NCBI RefSeq assembly: GCF_027923765.1
Contig: NZ_AP026709.1
Span: 2,909,501-2,973,500 of the forward strand
Direction: 5' to 3'
Length of the DNA: 64,000 nt
DNA from: Pseudodesulfovibrio nedwellii
Lineage (GTDB): Bacteria > Desulfobacterota > Desulfovibrionia > Desulfovibrionales > Desulfovibrionaceae
Below, in pieces: positions 14,733 to 24,232 of the stretch. Positions within the stretch are counted from its first letter, which is position 1, and each line of letters starts with the position of its first letter. The notes under the pieces are model-generated. The model had not been told where the DNA came from. It saw only the letters and a program-made list of their open reading frames with translations, and ran no database searches. A program made the translations under genes and the position numbers.

Positions 14733-16667
14733 TTAGAGAGTGCTAATGCCTGTCCATCCGTCGCCCGGAGGGATGCGCATCATGGTTTTGCATCGTTTGA
14801 AGAAAATAGGGCTTATGGTGTCACCAGGGCATTTCTTCATGCACAGTTTAAAGAGTTCAGCAGCTTCGTTGAAGTCGCCTTGCCTATAGAGGCCTAATGC
14901 CTGTTTAAATGAGGGCAGTAACGATTTTTTCTCTGCAATCAGAGGTTCAGGGTCGGCATCAAAGACTTCGTAAAGCGCCACGGGAATCTGTTTTCCCTTG
15001 ACGCGAACCGTGTCGATTTCACGTAGATTGAAGGCTGTAGGGTCGGGGAGTTTCTTGTATACGCTGTCGGATATCACGATATTGACACCGAAAGTCTTGG
15101 TGCAAGATTCGATACGAGCGGCTAAGTTGACCACATCGCCGATGACCGTGGCCTGGAGGCGTTCGTTGGTGCCGAGCGCCCCGAGTGTCACCTCGCCGTA
15201 GTGTATGCCAATGCCGGAGGCGATCGGTTTTTTAGCTTTCGCGGCTCTGTTTGTGTTGAATCGTTTTATACGATGCTGCATGGCAATAGCGGCTTGGGTC
15301 GCACCCTCGGCATTTCCATCTTTGAACAATGCCAGAAGAGCATCGCCGTGAAAGCTGTCCACGAACCCCTTATTGTCCGCGATGGGTTCGTTTACGGTCA
15401 AGAAATATTCATTGAGGAACTGGATGACATCCAGATGGGTCATGTCCTCGGAGAGTTTAGTGTAAGAACGGATGTCACTGAACAGGATGCACATCTCATG
15501 ATTCGCGTGACTATTCAGAGCAAGGTCGCGGTATCTGCCCTTGCCCAGAAGTGCTAGGAATTCCTTTGGAACAAATCGGGCATAGGAAGCCTGCTGCTCT
15601 ATGATGTCGAGTTGTGCCTGTTTGTTAGTTTGTCGGAACAAGCAAATAGAATAAATACCGGCCATGATAAGGATTGATAGGGGAATAAGTACCATGGACA
15701 TCTTGGCTAGGTATGCCTTGGGGCGAGCTGTGAGTTTGGCTACAGGCACATGGATCATGATTATCCATTTTCCGGCATCACTGGTAATTTGAATCCCTGC
15801 CAGTTCCGAGATGAATTCTCCAGGGTCAATGGTGGCGTATGTAAAAAGGCCATTTTTCGTTCTGATTTGGCCGTTTACTGTATTGACGATATTATCCCAT
15901 TCCTTCGGAAAACTTGCTTGAAAGGTGAGGTCTTTACCTCCTTCACGCATGAAGCCCCATTCTTTATCTGCGTCATTGGACCGCAGCCAGTACCCTTTGT
16001 CGTTGAGTAACATGGGTTTTTCGCTTGATCCCTCAGTCCCGAGTTCCATAATGCGGCATAGGTGATCTCCGAAGTAGTTGAGCATAACCACCCCGTGTCT
16101 CGTCCCTTCGGAGTCGAATAAAGGAGCTGCGATGCGCATGATGGGCTTGGGAATAGCGCCGGGATCACAGGAATTCGTGTCTAGATCCAGTGCGGAAATG
16201 TACAGTTCACCGACCTTCAGTTTGCGGGAACCTTTGTGGTAGTACCTTCTCCCTTTATCTTGCAAAGCCATGTTCTCCGCCACTGAGGGGTTGCCTTCGT
16301 GGTAATCAATGCGGAAAAGTTCCATGCCTTGTCTGTCCAGATAGCGGATATTGTCATATGTTTTTTTATCCAGAGAGAAAAAAAGTAGGTTTTTGGCGAG
16401 AATGGCGGTCATGTGGCTGGTGAAGACCTGTTGTGACTCCTGCATTTTAGAAAGTAGGCGGACATCTGCCACGATATTTTCGAATTCAAATTTCAAGAGT
16501 TGTAGAAGTGAATATACCGTATTGGAGGTCTTTTCTGCCTCTAATGATTCCACATGATTCTTGTTGGATTGGTACAAAGTGAAGGCGCAAGCGCCTACGA
16601 TGAGGCATACCAGCATTGAGGCTGCCAGCCATTGGCATAAACTTGATTTAAGGATTCTTTCCCCCAT
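14733..16667 (-). CDS. Class III adenylate/guanylate cyclase with periplasmic sensor domain
   Basis: 644 residues. A membrane helix (about 12-32) precedes a periplasmic region to about 320 that looks like a Cache-type sensor (ENIRYLDRQGMELFRIDY... style). A second helix (about 324-345) follows, and the cyclase domain starts near 385. Metal aspartates are in FSDIRSYTKLSE (396 on) and FHGDALLALF; GIHYGEVTLGALG and VIGDVVNLAARIE complete the domain. A short TPR-like tail (ALGLYRQGDFNEAAELF) ends the protein. It would make cAMP or cGMP in response to an external ligand. Directly upstream of, and probably co-transcribed with, the hemerythrin gene. Confidence 0.9.
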   Translation of the reverse strand: MGERILKSSLCQWLAASMLVCLIVGACAFTLYQSNKNHVESLEAEKTSNTVYSLLQLLKFEFENIVADVRLLSKMQESQQVFTSHMTAILAKNLLFFSLDKKTYDNIRYLDRQGMELFRIDYHEGNPSVAENMALQDKGRRYYHKGSRKLKVGELYISALDLDTNSCDPGAIPKPIMRIAAPLFDSEGTRHGVVMLNYFGDHLCRIMELGTEGSSEKPMLLNDKGYWLRSNDADKEWGFMREGGKDLTFQASFPKEWDNIVNTVNGQIRTKNGLFTYATIDPGEFISELAGIQITSDAGKWIIMIHVPVAKLTARPKAYLAKMSMVLIPLSILIMAGIYSICLFRQTNKQAQLDIIEQQASYARFVPKEFLALLGKGRYRDLALNSHANHEMCILFSDIRSYTKLSEDMTHLDVIQFLNEYFLTVNEPIADNKGFVDSFHGDALLALFKDGNAEGATQAAIAMQHRIKRFNTNRAAKAKKPIASGIGIHYGEVTLGALGTNERLQATVIGDVVNLAARIESCTKTFGVNIVISDSVYKKLPDPTAFNLREIDTVRVKGKQIPVALYEVFDADPEPLIAEKKSLLPSFKQALGLYRQGDFNEAAELFKLCMKKCPGDTISPIFFKRCKTMMRIPPGDGWTGISTL

Positions 16668-16833
16668 GGGAACGCCTTTGTGCTTAGTAATTATTACTAC
16701 ATATCATATTATAATTGTTTCATTTTTTTTTGTAAACACGAAAGCAATATTTGTTGATCTCTCTGATAAAAAATAATGTCCACCATTGAAGCTGGGGTAC
16801 GATTTGTCGTGAGATGTAAAATAGATGGTCGAC

Positions 16834-16865
16834 AAAAAGGCCCCGCACAGGAGGAATACGGGGCC
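16834..16865 (-). terminator. Terminator of the MerR-methyltransferase gene
   Basis: GGCCCC (16839-16844) pairs with GGGGCC (16860-16865), extended by the flanking GC bases; on the minus strand the stem runs into CTTTTTG. The remaining gap up to the cyclase start (16668) is AT-rich and presumably carries the cyclase promoter. Confidence 0.75.
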
Positions 16866-16890
16866 GGTAATGTCTTGGGAAACGAACGGG

Positions 16891-18198
16891 TTATTTCTTG
16901 AATACGTGGAACTCGTAACCGTATGTGCCGGGGTAATCCCGATACTGCGCGATTTCCTTGCGGGTCATGCCGATGATGGCTCGTCCATTCGGGTCTGTTC
17001 CATAGGTCGATTCAATTTCGTTCATTCGCCGTTCAACGTCATTGTAGAAAGCATCCCAACAGGCGGTGTCGATGGTGAAATTGCCGAGCGTGGTATAGCC
17101 CGCGGCTTCGCCAGCGCGGTTATTTTCTTCGGCAGTACGCATGGCAGGGTAGCCTTCGGCCCAGAAGTTCTTGACTTCTTCAGGCGTGTTGTCACGGATG
17201 TCGTCCGAGAGCCAGACCGCGTCGGAGATGCAAAGGCAGCCCCCCGGTTTAAGGTAGTGTTTCCACTGTTCAAGCGCCTTGTCCACGCCCAGAATATATG
17301 CCGCGCCTTCGCACCAGATGAGGTCAAAGGATTCAGGTTCAGCCTGTATTTCGCCCATGTCCATGACTGCGGCGATAATGCGGTCTTCCACTCCGGCTTT
17401 CTTAGCGTTTTCGACCATCTTTTCGAGGAAGGGGTGATAGATTTCTGTGGCCGTGACAATGCCGTTGGATATCTGCGCCAGTGGGATCGTTGCCCCACCT
17501 GATCCGCAACCCAATTCGAGAATCTCCGGTTTTTCCGGCAGGTCAGTGCACATATCGTAAGCGCGTTGTGTCATAGCAAAACTGCCGGGACCTTCGCGGT
17601 CGAGTCCTTCGTATATCTTAAAGAATATTTCCATGAATTTTCCTGATTCCTTGTTGATGTTGAATATTGCATGCGGTGCTGCGGCCATTGCCCGGATGGC
17701 TGAGATTTCTCCTTCAGGTATATGCAGGCGGCGCAGGAAATCCGCATGTTTGTCAGGTGCGCTCTTTTCAAATTGGACATGCCAGCGTCGCATATCTTTT
17801 TCGCTGAATCCGGCGGAACTGAGCAGGGAAACCCATGTGGCCTTGTCCATGACTTGCTGTTCGTTCAACAAGTCGGCTCGGCCAAGCAGGTTGGTGATGA
17901 ATCGTTGCTGTTCTCGCAAGGTGTCCATTTCCCGGTTCAGTTCTGAGAGCCGATTTTCCAGAGTCGTGGCCACGCCGGTTTCCGCTTGATCGTCGAGCAT
18001 GTCACCAATGGCTTTGAGGCTGATCCCGGCTCTACGGTATTCACATATCCTTGTCAGGTGGATATCGTCTTCATCCGAATACTGTCGATATTCACCTTTG
18101 GTGTGACCGTTTGGTCGGAGTAGGCCGATGCGATCGTAGTAGAGCAGTGTTGAGCGAGATAGGCCGTGCTTTTTGGCGAGCCTTCCAACAGTGTACAT
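16891..18198 (-). CDS. MerR-type regulator fused to a SAM-dependent methyltransferase
   Basis: 435 residues. N-terminal MerR winged helix (YTVGRLAKKHGLSRSTLLYYDRIGLLRP, then RTCEYRRAGISLKAIGDML-like region) and a dimerisation coiled coil to about 120. After a linker comes a class I methyltransferase with ILELGCGSGGATIPLAQ near residue 228, VTATEIYHPFLEKM, and DLIWCEGAAYILG. Fusion of a MerR DNA-binding head to a methyltransferase suggests autoregulated small-molecule methylation, with the ligand sensed by the same protein. Second gene of an operon, 17 nt after an SRPBCC gene. A decayed copy of its 3' end lies at 14.2 kb. Confidence 0.88.
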   Translation of the reverse strand: MYTVGRLAKKHGLSRSTLLYYDRIGLLRPNGHTKGEYRQYSDEDDIHLTRICEYRRAGISLKAIGDMLDDQAETGVATTLENRLSELNREMDTLREQQRFITNLLGRADLLNEQQVMDKATWVSLLSSAGFSEKDMRRWHVQFEKSAPDKHADFLRRLHIPEGEISAIRAMAAAPHAIFNINKESGKFMEIFFKIYEGLDREGPGSFAMTQRAYDMCTDLPEKPEILELGCGSGGATIPLAQISNGIVTATEIYHPFLEKMVENAKKAGVEDRIIAAVMDMGEIQAEPESFDLIWCEGAAYILGVDKALEQWKHYLKPGGCLCISDAVWLSDDIRDNTPEEVKNFWAEGYPAMRTAEENNRAGEAAGYTTLGNFTIDTACWDAFYNDVERRMNEIESTYGTDPNGRAIIGMTRKEIAQYRDYPGTYGYEFHVFKK

Positions 18199-18215
18199 AT
18201 GTTGTCTGTCTCCTG

Positions 18216-18695
18216 TCAGCTTTTATCGTTTGTCCGCAGCATTTCGCCTGTTGCGAGATAGTATGTGAGCATTTTTTCAAGTCCTTTTATTGTGGCTTTG
18301 AATACTTCTGATTTATGTTTCACGTATTCATTTCCCTGCTTGTTTAATGCTGTCACATGTTGGGTCCATTTGAGAGTCGTTCCGGTTTTGCTCGGTTCTA
18401 CTTCGATGATGTAATGGGCGATTCTCCATGCGTTGGTGCGGATGAACTCGATACGTTCCATCGGGTCGAATCGGCATGTGAACCAGGTTTCCGGGCCGCC
18501 TTCTGTTGGGAAATCGGTGTGGAAGACGCAACCCAATTCATTGAATCCGGATTTGGAGTGGAGTATCTCGCATTCCCAGTCTTCTATCCAATCGTATTCG
18601 CGCACAGGGCAGAGTTGTGGCCAGATATCCTCGGCTGGAAAGTCAAGGTGTATCACTTGTTCAACCGTGGTGTGTTTCCCCTTGAATGTAGACAT
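18216..18695 (-). CDS. SRPBCC (START/Bet v1-like) lipid- or ligand-binding protein
   Basis: 159 residues from the ATG at 18695, which has AAGGAG 7 nt upstream; an ATG nine codons earlier lacks this. The pattern VEQVIHLDFPAEDIWPQLCPVREYDWIEDWECEIL, then GGPETWFTCRFDP and IEVEPSKTGTTLKWTQHVTALN, is typical of polyketide-cyclase/SRPBCC folds with a hydrophobic pocket. It likely binds a small hydrophobic ligand. Because it precedes the MerR-methyltransferase in one operon, it may bind that enzyme's substrate or product; this is inference. Confidence 0.75.
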   Translation of the reverse strand: MSTFKGKHTTVEQVIHLDFPAEDIWPQLCPVREYDWIEDWECEILHSKSGFNELGCVFHTDFPTEGGPETWFTCRFDPMERIEFIRTNAWRIAHYIIEVEPSKTGTTLKWTQHVTALNKQGNEYVKHKSEVFKATIKGLEKMLTYYLATGEMLRTNDKS

Positions 18696-18743
18696 GAGTT
18701 TCTCCTTGTCGGTGTTGTTCATGTCTTTGTTTCTGCACTATGA

Positions 18744-18757
18744 ACCTATAGACAGGT
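18744..18757. promoter_or_regulatory. Candidate MerR-type operator ACCT-N6-AGGT
   Basis: A short dyad ACCTATAGACAGGT overlaps a TTGACC hexamer on the minus strand (18760-18755), about 50 nt upstream of the SRPBCC start. MerR-family operators often lie between or over -35/-10 elements of their own promoter. A good -10 hexamer is not obvious, so this is tentative. The other side of the gap drives the aminotransferase. Confidence 0.3.
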
Positions 18758-18877
18758 CAACGCGTTTGGCAACTTTTTTCCCGATTGGGGGAAAACCCGA
18801 TTTACGTCCGAATTGTTTTCGTCTATTGGCAGGTTAGCGGTCCATATCATTAATACCTAACAAGAGAGAGTCTTCAT

Positions 18878-20050
18878 ATGCGTATTTCAGATCGCCTGAC
18901 GCGTATCAAACCTTCCGCGACTTTGGCTGTCAACGCCAAGGCCTTGGAACTCCGCGCTCAGGGACGCGAGGTTATCAGTCTGGCAGTAGGGCAGCCCGAC
19001 TTCGATACACCTGCCCATGTTTGCGATGCGGCCAAAGCCGCCTTGGATGAAGGGTTCACCCGCTATACTCCGGTGCCGGGGATACCGGAATTGCGTGAAG
19101 CCGTGGCCGGATATTACACAAAATTTTATGGGGCAAAAGCCTGCGCTGACAATGCGATTGTTTCCAATGGCGGCAAGCAGGTGTTGTACAACTTGCTTAT
19201 GGCCGTGGTGAATCCCGGCGATGAAGTTCTTATTCCGGCTCCTTATTGGGTCAGCTATCCGGCCATGGTGCAGTTGGTTGATGGCGTTTCCGTGTTCGTC
19301 CCTACTACTGCCGAGGAGAAGTATCTTGTCACCGTGGAGGCTCTTGAAGCCGCACGTACTGATAAGACTCGTGTGCTTGCTCTCAATTCGCCGTCCAATC
19401 CGACTGGCTGTTGTTATACGCAGGAACAGCTTGAAGCTATTGCCAAATGGGCGCGTGACAACGATATTTTTATCATCTCTGACGAGGTTTATGACCGTCT
19501 TGTGTACGCTCCGTTTGAACCGGTGTCCCTTGCCAAGACTTGGGAAGCGTATCCTGAGACCATCGCCATTGTTGGTGCCTTGTCCAAATCATTTTGCATG
19601 ACCGGTTGGCGTGTGGGGTATGCCTTGGCGCACGAGGATCTGGTCAAAGCCATGAGTAAGATTCAGGGGCAGTCCACATCCAATATTAATTCCATCACCC
19701 AGAAGGCTGCGCTTGCCGCGTTGAATGGTCCGTGGGATATCGTGGATGAGATGAAGGAAGCATTTGTTCGTCGTCGTGACCTTGCGTACGAGATCATTAC
19801 TGGTTGGGGAGCAAAATGTCCTAAGCCTGATGGTGCATTCTATCTGTTCCCGGTGTTGGATCAGTTCTACACCGAAGACGCGCCGGATTCTGCGGCTATG
19901 TGTACCAAGATTTTGGAAGAAGCTGGCGTTGCACTGGTGCCGGGGTCTGCGTTTGGCGACGACAAGTGTATTCGGTTTTCCTACGCTGTTGATGACGAGA
20001 CTTTGAAGGATGCTCTTTCCAGAGTCGGTAAAGTGCTGATGGGGAAATAG
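18878..20050 (+). CDS. Class I/II pyridoxal-phosphate aminotransferase (aspartate aminotransferase-like)
   Basis: 390 residues, the usual length for subgroup I-gamma aspartate aminotransferases. Features: AVGQPDFDTPAHV, YTPVPGIPELREAVA, APYWVSYPAMVQL, NSPSNPTG, ISDEVYDRLVY, and the PLP lysine in SKSFCMTGWRVGY near residue 237. The C-terminal CIRFSYA carries the carboxylate-binding arginine. It transfers amino groups between aspartate (or related acids) and 2-oxoglutarate; aspartate is most likely but not certain. Preceded by AAGAGAGAG and followed by a strong terminator. Confidence 0.92.
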   Translation: MRISDRLTRIKPSATLAVNAKALELRAQGREVISLAVGQPDFDTPAHVCDAAKAALDEGFTRYTPVPGIPELREAVAGYYTKFYGAKACADNAIVSNGGKQVLYNLLMAVVNPGDEVLIPAPYWVSYPAMVQLVDGVSVFVPTTAEEKYLVTVEALEAARTDKTRVLALNSPSNPTGCCYTQEQLEAIAKWARDNDIFIISDEVYDRLVYAPFEPVSLAKTWEAYPETIAIVGALSKSFCMTGWRVGYALAHEDLVKAMSKIQGQSTSNINSITQKAALAALNGPWDIVDEMKEAFVRRRDLAYEIITGWGAKCPKPDGAFYLFPVLDQFYTEDAPDSAAMCTKILEEAGVALVPGSAFGDDKCIRFSYAVDDETLKDALSRVGKVLMGK

Positions 20051-20108
20051 TTTTTTGAGAATGAAGAAGCCGAGGGGGGCACCCTCGGTGGAGAGAAGAA
20101 ATAAAGAT

Positions 20109-20136
20109 GGCCGCCTATACAGGCGGCCTTTTTTTT
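20109..20136 (+). terminator. Terminator of the aminotransferase gene
   Basis: GGCCGCC/GGCGGCC stem with loop TATACA and eight T residues. It is followed after about 25 nt by repeat copy B. Confidence 0.9.
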
Positions 20137-20159
20137 GTGGAAAGGAAGGAAGAAAATGA

Positions 20160-20396
20160 AGAAAAAGATTGCGCCAACGCGCGCCCTTCCGGCGGAGTCC
20201 ATTTCTTTTGCTGCGCCAAAAGAAATAGACGAAAGAATAGGCGCTTGCGCGAACTGGGCCGCCCGGTGATCGGCGGCGAGAATCTGATCACCGCGCGCAG
20301 CTTTCGGAATCGTGTTCTTCTGCTCCGCTCCAGTGCAATTCCGAACGAGGCGCTGCCGATGCGCGCTGTCAGCTTCTAGGCCTCTCGATCAAGGAC
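20160..20396 (+). repeat. Modular intergenic repeat, copy B (beta module, gamma module)
   Basis: Begins AAAGATTGCGCC, has the beta hairpin (CATTTCTTTT stem, loop GCTGCGCC, AAAAGAAATAG), the shared core at 20268-20290 (GATCGGCGG then AGAATCTGATCA), and a gamma module ending CAGCTTCTAGGCCTCTCGAT then CAAGGACTG. The beta part matches repeat A (opposite strand); the gamma part matches repeat C. Beyond it, 20400-20590 is AT-rich with no gene visible and belongs to the low-GC block of the following gene. Confidence 0.85.
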
Positions 20397-20590
20397 TGAG
20401 GGGAACTATTAGCAAAAAAAACAACATGATTGTTTGGTCAACAAATCATAAAAGACAATCGAACTTGTAGCGCACAATATCTATGCGTACACTAATAAAT
20501 CAAAATCGCATTTCTAATACTCGATACTGTTAAATTTAAGAACATTTGTAATGCACTTTAAATTCACTAACGCAATACAAAGGGCCTACG

Positions 20591-21316
20591 ATGATGACAA
20601 AAACTTTTCTATATATGGATCAATTAACCTGCCGCAATAAACAAAATGAAATTGATGCTTATAGCAATTGGATCGAGTGCCGCCTATTCCCTTCCATTGA
20701 TTCATGGGATTCTGAACAAAAACGAACGGAACACGAAATAAATGAACGCAACGAAAGAAAAAATTTCTCTGAATGGCACGACCCCTTAGATGAATTTGAA
20801 GAAATAATTACTCAAACCCTTCAGGTTGCAGAGGTAAATTCATATATGATTGGGGTTTCCATTTCTGGTTTGTACCATCTTTGGGAAAAACAAATTATTG
20901 ACCATTTAATTCACGAATTAAAACATGATTGGGTTATCCCTGAAAAACATTTAATGAAAACATGGAATGAGATTAATTACATATTTAAATCATACTCAAC
21001 AAACCTTTCCCAAATGTCCTTTTATAAAAACCTTGAAGAGCTTCGTTTAGTTTCAAACACAATCAAACATGGTAATGGGAGCAGTTATAGGCAACTCGTC
21101 GGAATAAAAGCTGACATAGTAAAACCGTATAACAAATCTAACAATCAACCCATTATCGGTGGGAACCATTCCCTTATCCGAGTTGATCTCTTTCCACGCA
21201 TTGATCATTATATGAAATATAAACAAGCGGTATTGGACTTCTGGAATTTTGACATCTGGCATTCACAAGGCGAACGGTTACCCTTTGATAATTGGCCTGA
21301 AAAGAAAAAACGATGA
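20591..21316 (+). CDS. AT-rich gene for a HEPN-like protein of unknown function
   Basis: 241 residues, no membrane helix. The codons and flanks are clearly AT-richer than all neighbours, pointing to recent transfer. The segment LEELRLVSNTIKHGNGSSY resembles the N-x3-HG element of HEPN-domain proteins, but the usual arginine before the asparagine is serine, so ribonuclease activity is doubtful. SISGLYHLWEKQIIDHL and the N-terminal helices also fit an all-alpha fold. Relatives of this type often occur in defence or abortive-infection loci; no toxin, antitoxin or nuclease partner is visible here. The ATG pair at 20591 is preceded by AAAGGG. Confidence 0.6.
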   Translation: MMTKTFLYMDQLTCRNKQNEIDAYSNWIECRLFPSIDSWDSEQKRTEHEINERNERKNFSEWHDPLDEFEEIITQTLQVAEVNSYMIGVSISGLYHLWEKQIIDHLIHELKHDWVIPEKHLMKTWNEINYIFKSYSTNLSQMSFYKNLEELRLVSNTIKHGNGSSYRQLVGIKADIVKPYNKSNNQPIIGGNHSLIRVDLFPRIDHYMKYKQAVLDFWNFDIWHSQGERLPFDNWPEKKKR

Positions 21317-21339
21317 CAGTCAGTTAAGAATGCGACCGC

Positions 21340-21465
21340 TCTTTACCCCTCCCGCTGCAAAGCGGGCAATGGGATTCCTAAGGCCCTCGGCCTTAGGCGG
21401 GTCCAGGGCGGCGCCCTGGTCTCTCCGAAGGAGCGCCCCAGCGAGGCCGCCGGAGGCCCTTCCCC
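21340..21465. repeat. GC-rich hairpin cluster, copy F, between convergent genes
   Basis: Three stems in a row: CCCGCTGCAAAGCGGG, CTAAGGCCCTCGGCCTTAG and CCAGGGCGGCGCCCTGG, followed by GCCGCCGGAGGC directly before the uvrA stop. Related in its tail to copies E, G and H. Its placement between the HEPN-like gene and uvrA suggests two-way termination. Confidence 0.6.
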
Positions 21466-21466
21466 G

Positions 21467-24232
21467 CTACTTCAAAAACTGACCAGTAGCGCTGTCGGGG
21501 TTGGCGAGAATTTCTTCGGGCGTACCGCTGGCGACGATTTGGCCGCCGTGCTCGCCTCCGCCGGGTCCGAGATCGAGGACATGATCGGACGCCATGATAA
21601 CGTCGGTGTTGTGCTCGATAACGATGACAGTGGCGTTCTTGTCGACAAGAGCATGAAGAACACGGATGAGCTTGCCGACCTCGTGCATGTGTAGACCGGT
21701 GGTCGGCTCGTCGAGAATGTAGAGCGCACCGGGCAGCTTGCGCTTGCCAAGCTCGCGGGAGATTTTGATGCGCTGCGCTTCACCGCCGGAAAGCGTTGTG
21801 GCGGGCTGGCCAAGCTTGAGATATTCGAGACCGACCTGGGCGAGCACGTCGAGCTTGCGCATGAGGGAGGGATGGTTGGCAAAGAATTCACGGGCCTGAC
21901 GCACGGTCATGTTGAGCACGTCGGCGATGTTCTTGCCCTTGTACTCCACTTCAAGCGTCTGGGCGTTGTACCGCTTACCTTTGCAGGCTTCGCAGGTGAC
22001 GTACACGTCGGGTAGGAAATGCATTTCGACGCGGATTTGGCCGTCCCCCTTACAGGCTTCACACCGCCCACCCTTGACGTTGAAAGAGAATCGTCCGGGC
22101 TGATAGCCGCGTGTACGCGCTTCTTTTGAACCAGCGAAGATTTTGCGAATCTCGTCGAAGATTTTGGTGTAGGTGGCAGGATTGGAACGCGGCGTCCGAC
22201 CAATGGGCGTCTGGTCGATGGAAATGACTTTTTCGATCTTTTCAAGGCCGTCGATACCGCCGATTTTGCCGGGGTTGTTGGCTTTCTGCCCACGATGCAG
22301 CAGCAGATGCTTGTACATGGAGTCCATGACGAGGGAGGACTTGCCCGAACCGGATACGCCGGTCACACAGGTCATGACGCCAAGCGGAATTTCCACATCA
22401 AGATTCTTGAGATTGTTGGTCTGCACACTGCGGAGGGTGATGAATTCCTTGGCCTTGCGACGGGATTCGGGCGGCTCGATAAACATGTCGCCACGCAAAT
22501 ATTTGCCGGTCAGGGAATCCGCTGTGAGCAACTTGTCCACAGGACCTTGATACACGATTTCGCCACCAAGCCAGCCCGAACTGGGGCCGATTTCGATGAC
22601 GTGATCCGCTTCGCGAATGGTCTCCTCGTCATGCTCGACCACGAGCACGGTGTTGCCCCGGCGTTGCAGGGAGCGAAGCGTGTCGAGAAGCCGCTGATTA
22701 TCGCGAGGATGCAAGCCGATGGACGGTTCATCGAGAACATATGTTACGCCGACCAGCCCGGAACCAAGCTGAGAGGCAAGACGAATCCGCTGGGCTTCGC
22801 CGCCGGACAGGGTGCCCATGTTTCGACCAAGCGACAAGTATTCAAGGCCTACGTTGACCATAAAGCCGAGTTTGTGGGTCAGTTCCTTGAGTAATGGTTC
22901 GGAAATAAGTGTGTCGTGACCATCAAATTCCAATTCGTTTAACCAGTCGAGCGCACGTTGAATGGACATGGACGCGAACTCGTACATATTTTTGTCTGCG
23001 ACACGCACAGCAAGGGCTTCTGGTTTGAGGCGTGCACCTTTGCAATCAGGACATGGTCGCGACTGCTGAAACCGGGCAGTCCAATGATCCCATATGCCGG
23101 ACTGCATCTGGCCGTATTCAAGAATGGGAACGATCCCCTGCCAATTGACCTTGGGGTTGCCGTAAAACAAATCATCCCACGCTTCGGCTGAAAAATCAGA
23201 TAATGGAGAATCCAAAGTGATGCCGTGTATTTTACACAGCGCCTTGAGCTTCGGCCCGTATTGTTCCTGCCGGTAGGCGGACTTCCACGGGATCACACCG
23301 CCTTCGTTCAGGGAAAGTCCCTTGTTGGGTGCAATGAGGTCAGGCTCAAAATATTCGACAGTGCCGATACCGTTGCAAGTGGGACACGCCCCCTGCGGCG
23401 AGTTGAAGGAAAAGAGTTGCGGGGTCAATCGCGGTAAGGAAATTTTGCAGGACGGACAGGTCGACAACGTAGACATAGGGATGTCGCCAGAATTATCGCC
23501 ACCAACCACGGCCACGGTTAAACGCTCATCGCCACGCTCAAGAGCCAGCTCCACGGAATCCGTGAGTCGTTTTTTGATGCCGTCTTTGATGACAAGCCGG
23601 TCCACAACCAGATCAATGGTGTGCTTCTTGTGCTTTTCAAGCTCCGGCACGTCGTCGAGGGTGTACATTTGCCCACCGATTCGCACTCGCACAAAGCCTT
23701 CTTTCTTGAGCTTGGCGAACAAGTCCTTGTGTGTACCTTTCTGATGCTCAATCAGTGGAGCCAGCAACATAAACTTGGTGCCCTGCTCCATGGCGAGGAT
23801 GGTCTGCACGATCTCATCTGTGGTCTGGGCCGCGATAGCCTTGCCACACTTGGGACAATAAAATTTGCCGAGTCGTGCGTAGAATACTCGCAGAAAATCA
23901 TAAACCTCGGTCACAGTGCCGACCGTAGAACGCGGGTTGCGCGTGGCGGTTTGCTGTTCCAAGGATATTGCCGGGGACAATCCCTCGACCTTGTCAACAT
24001 CCGGCTTGTCCATTTGGGGCAAAAACTGGCGAGCGTATGCGGACAGGGATTCGACATACCTCCGCTGTCCTTCGGCATAGACGATGTCGAAGGCAAGCGT
24101 GGATTTGCCCGAGCCTGACGGACCACACACCACGACCAACTGATCGCGGGGGATGTCCAAAGTCAGGTCCTTGAGATTATGATGCCGGGCGCCTTCTATA
24201 TGAATGAATTTCTTATCTGCTGATTGAGTCAT
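21467..24232 (-). CDS. uvrA: Excinuclease ABC subunit A
   Basis: 921 residues from the ATG at 24232 (MTQSADKKFIHIEG); the open frame has 32 more codons upstream without family resemblance. Two ABC modules are intact: GPSGSGKSTLAFD and GVSGSGKSSLVMD Walker A motifs, two LSGGEAQRI signatures, and zinc-finger pairs CPKCGK and CEACKGDG/CEACKGKRY. UvrA scans DNA for lesions and loads UvrB in nucleotide excision repair. No uvrB or uvrC is nearby. Convergent with the HEPN-like gene and divergent from the CopZ-like gene. Confidence 0.97.
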   Translation of the reverse strand: MTQSADKKFIHIEGARHHNLKDLTLDIPRDQLVVVCGPSGSGKSTLAFDIVYAEGQRRYVESLSAYARQFLPQMDKPDVDKVEGLSPAISLEQQTATRNPRSTVGTVTEVYDFLRVFYARLGKFYCPKCGKAIAAQTTDEIVQTILAMEQGTKFMLLAPLIEHQKGTHKDLFAKLKKEGFVRVRIGGQMYTLDDVPELEKHKKHTIDLVVDRLVIKDGIKKRLTDSVELALERGDERLTVAVVGGDNSGDIPMSTLSTCPSCKISLPRLTPQLFSFNSPQGACPTCNGIGTVEYFEPDLIAPNKGLSLNEGGVIPWKSAYRQEQYGPKLKALCKIHGITLDSPLSDFSAEAWDDLFYGNPKVNWQGIVPILEYGQMQSGIWDHWTARFQQSRPCPDCKGARLKPEALAVRVADKNMYEFASMSIQRALDWLNELEFDGHDTLISEPLLKELTHKLGFMVNVGLEYLSLGRNMGTLSGGEAQRIRLASQLGSGLVGVTYVLDEPSIGLHPRDNQRLLDTLRSLQRRGNTVLVVEHDEETIREADHVIEIGPSSGWLGGEIVYQGPVDKLLTADSLTGKYLRGDMFIEPPESRRKAKEFITLRSVQTNNLKNLDVEIPLGVMTCVTGVSGSGKSSLVMDSMYKHLLLHRGQKANNPGKIGGIDGLEKIEKVISIDQTPIGRTPRSNPATYTKIFDEIRKIFAGSKEARTRGYQPGRFSFNVKGGRCEACKGDGQIRVEMHFLPDVYVTCEACKGKRYNAQTLEVEYKGKNIADVLNMTVRQAREFFANHPSLMRKLDVLAQVGLEYLKLGQPATTLSGGEAQRIKISRELGKRKLPGALYILDEPTTGLHMHEVGKLIRVLHALVDKNATVIVIEHNTDVIMASDHVLDLGPGGGEHGGQIVASGTPEEILANPDSATGQFLK

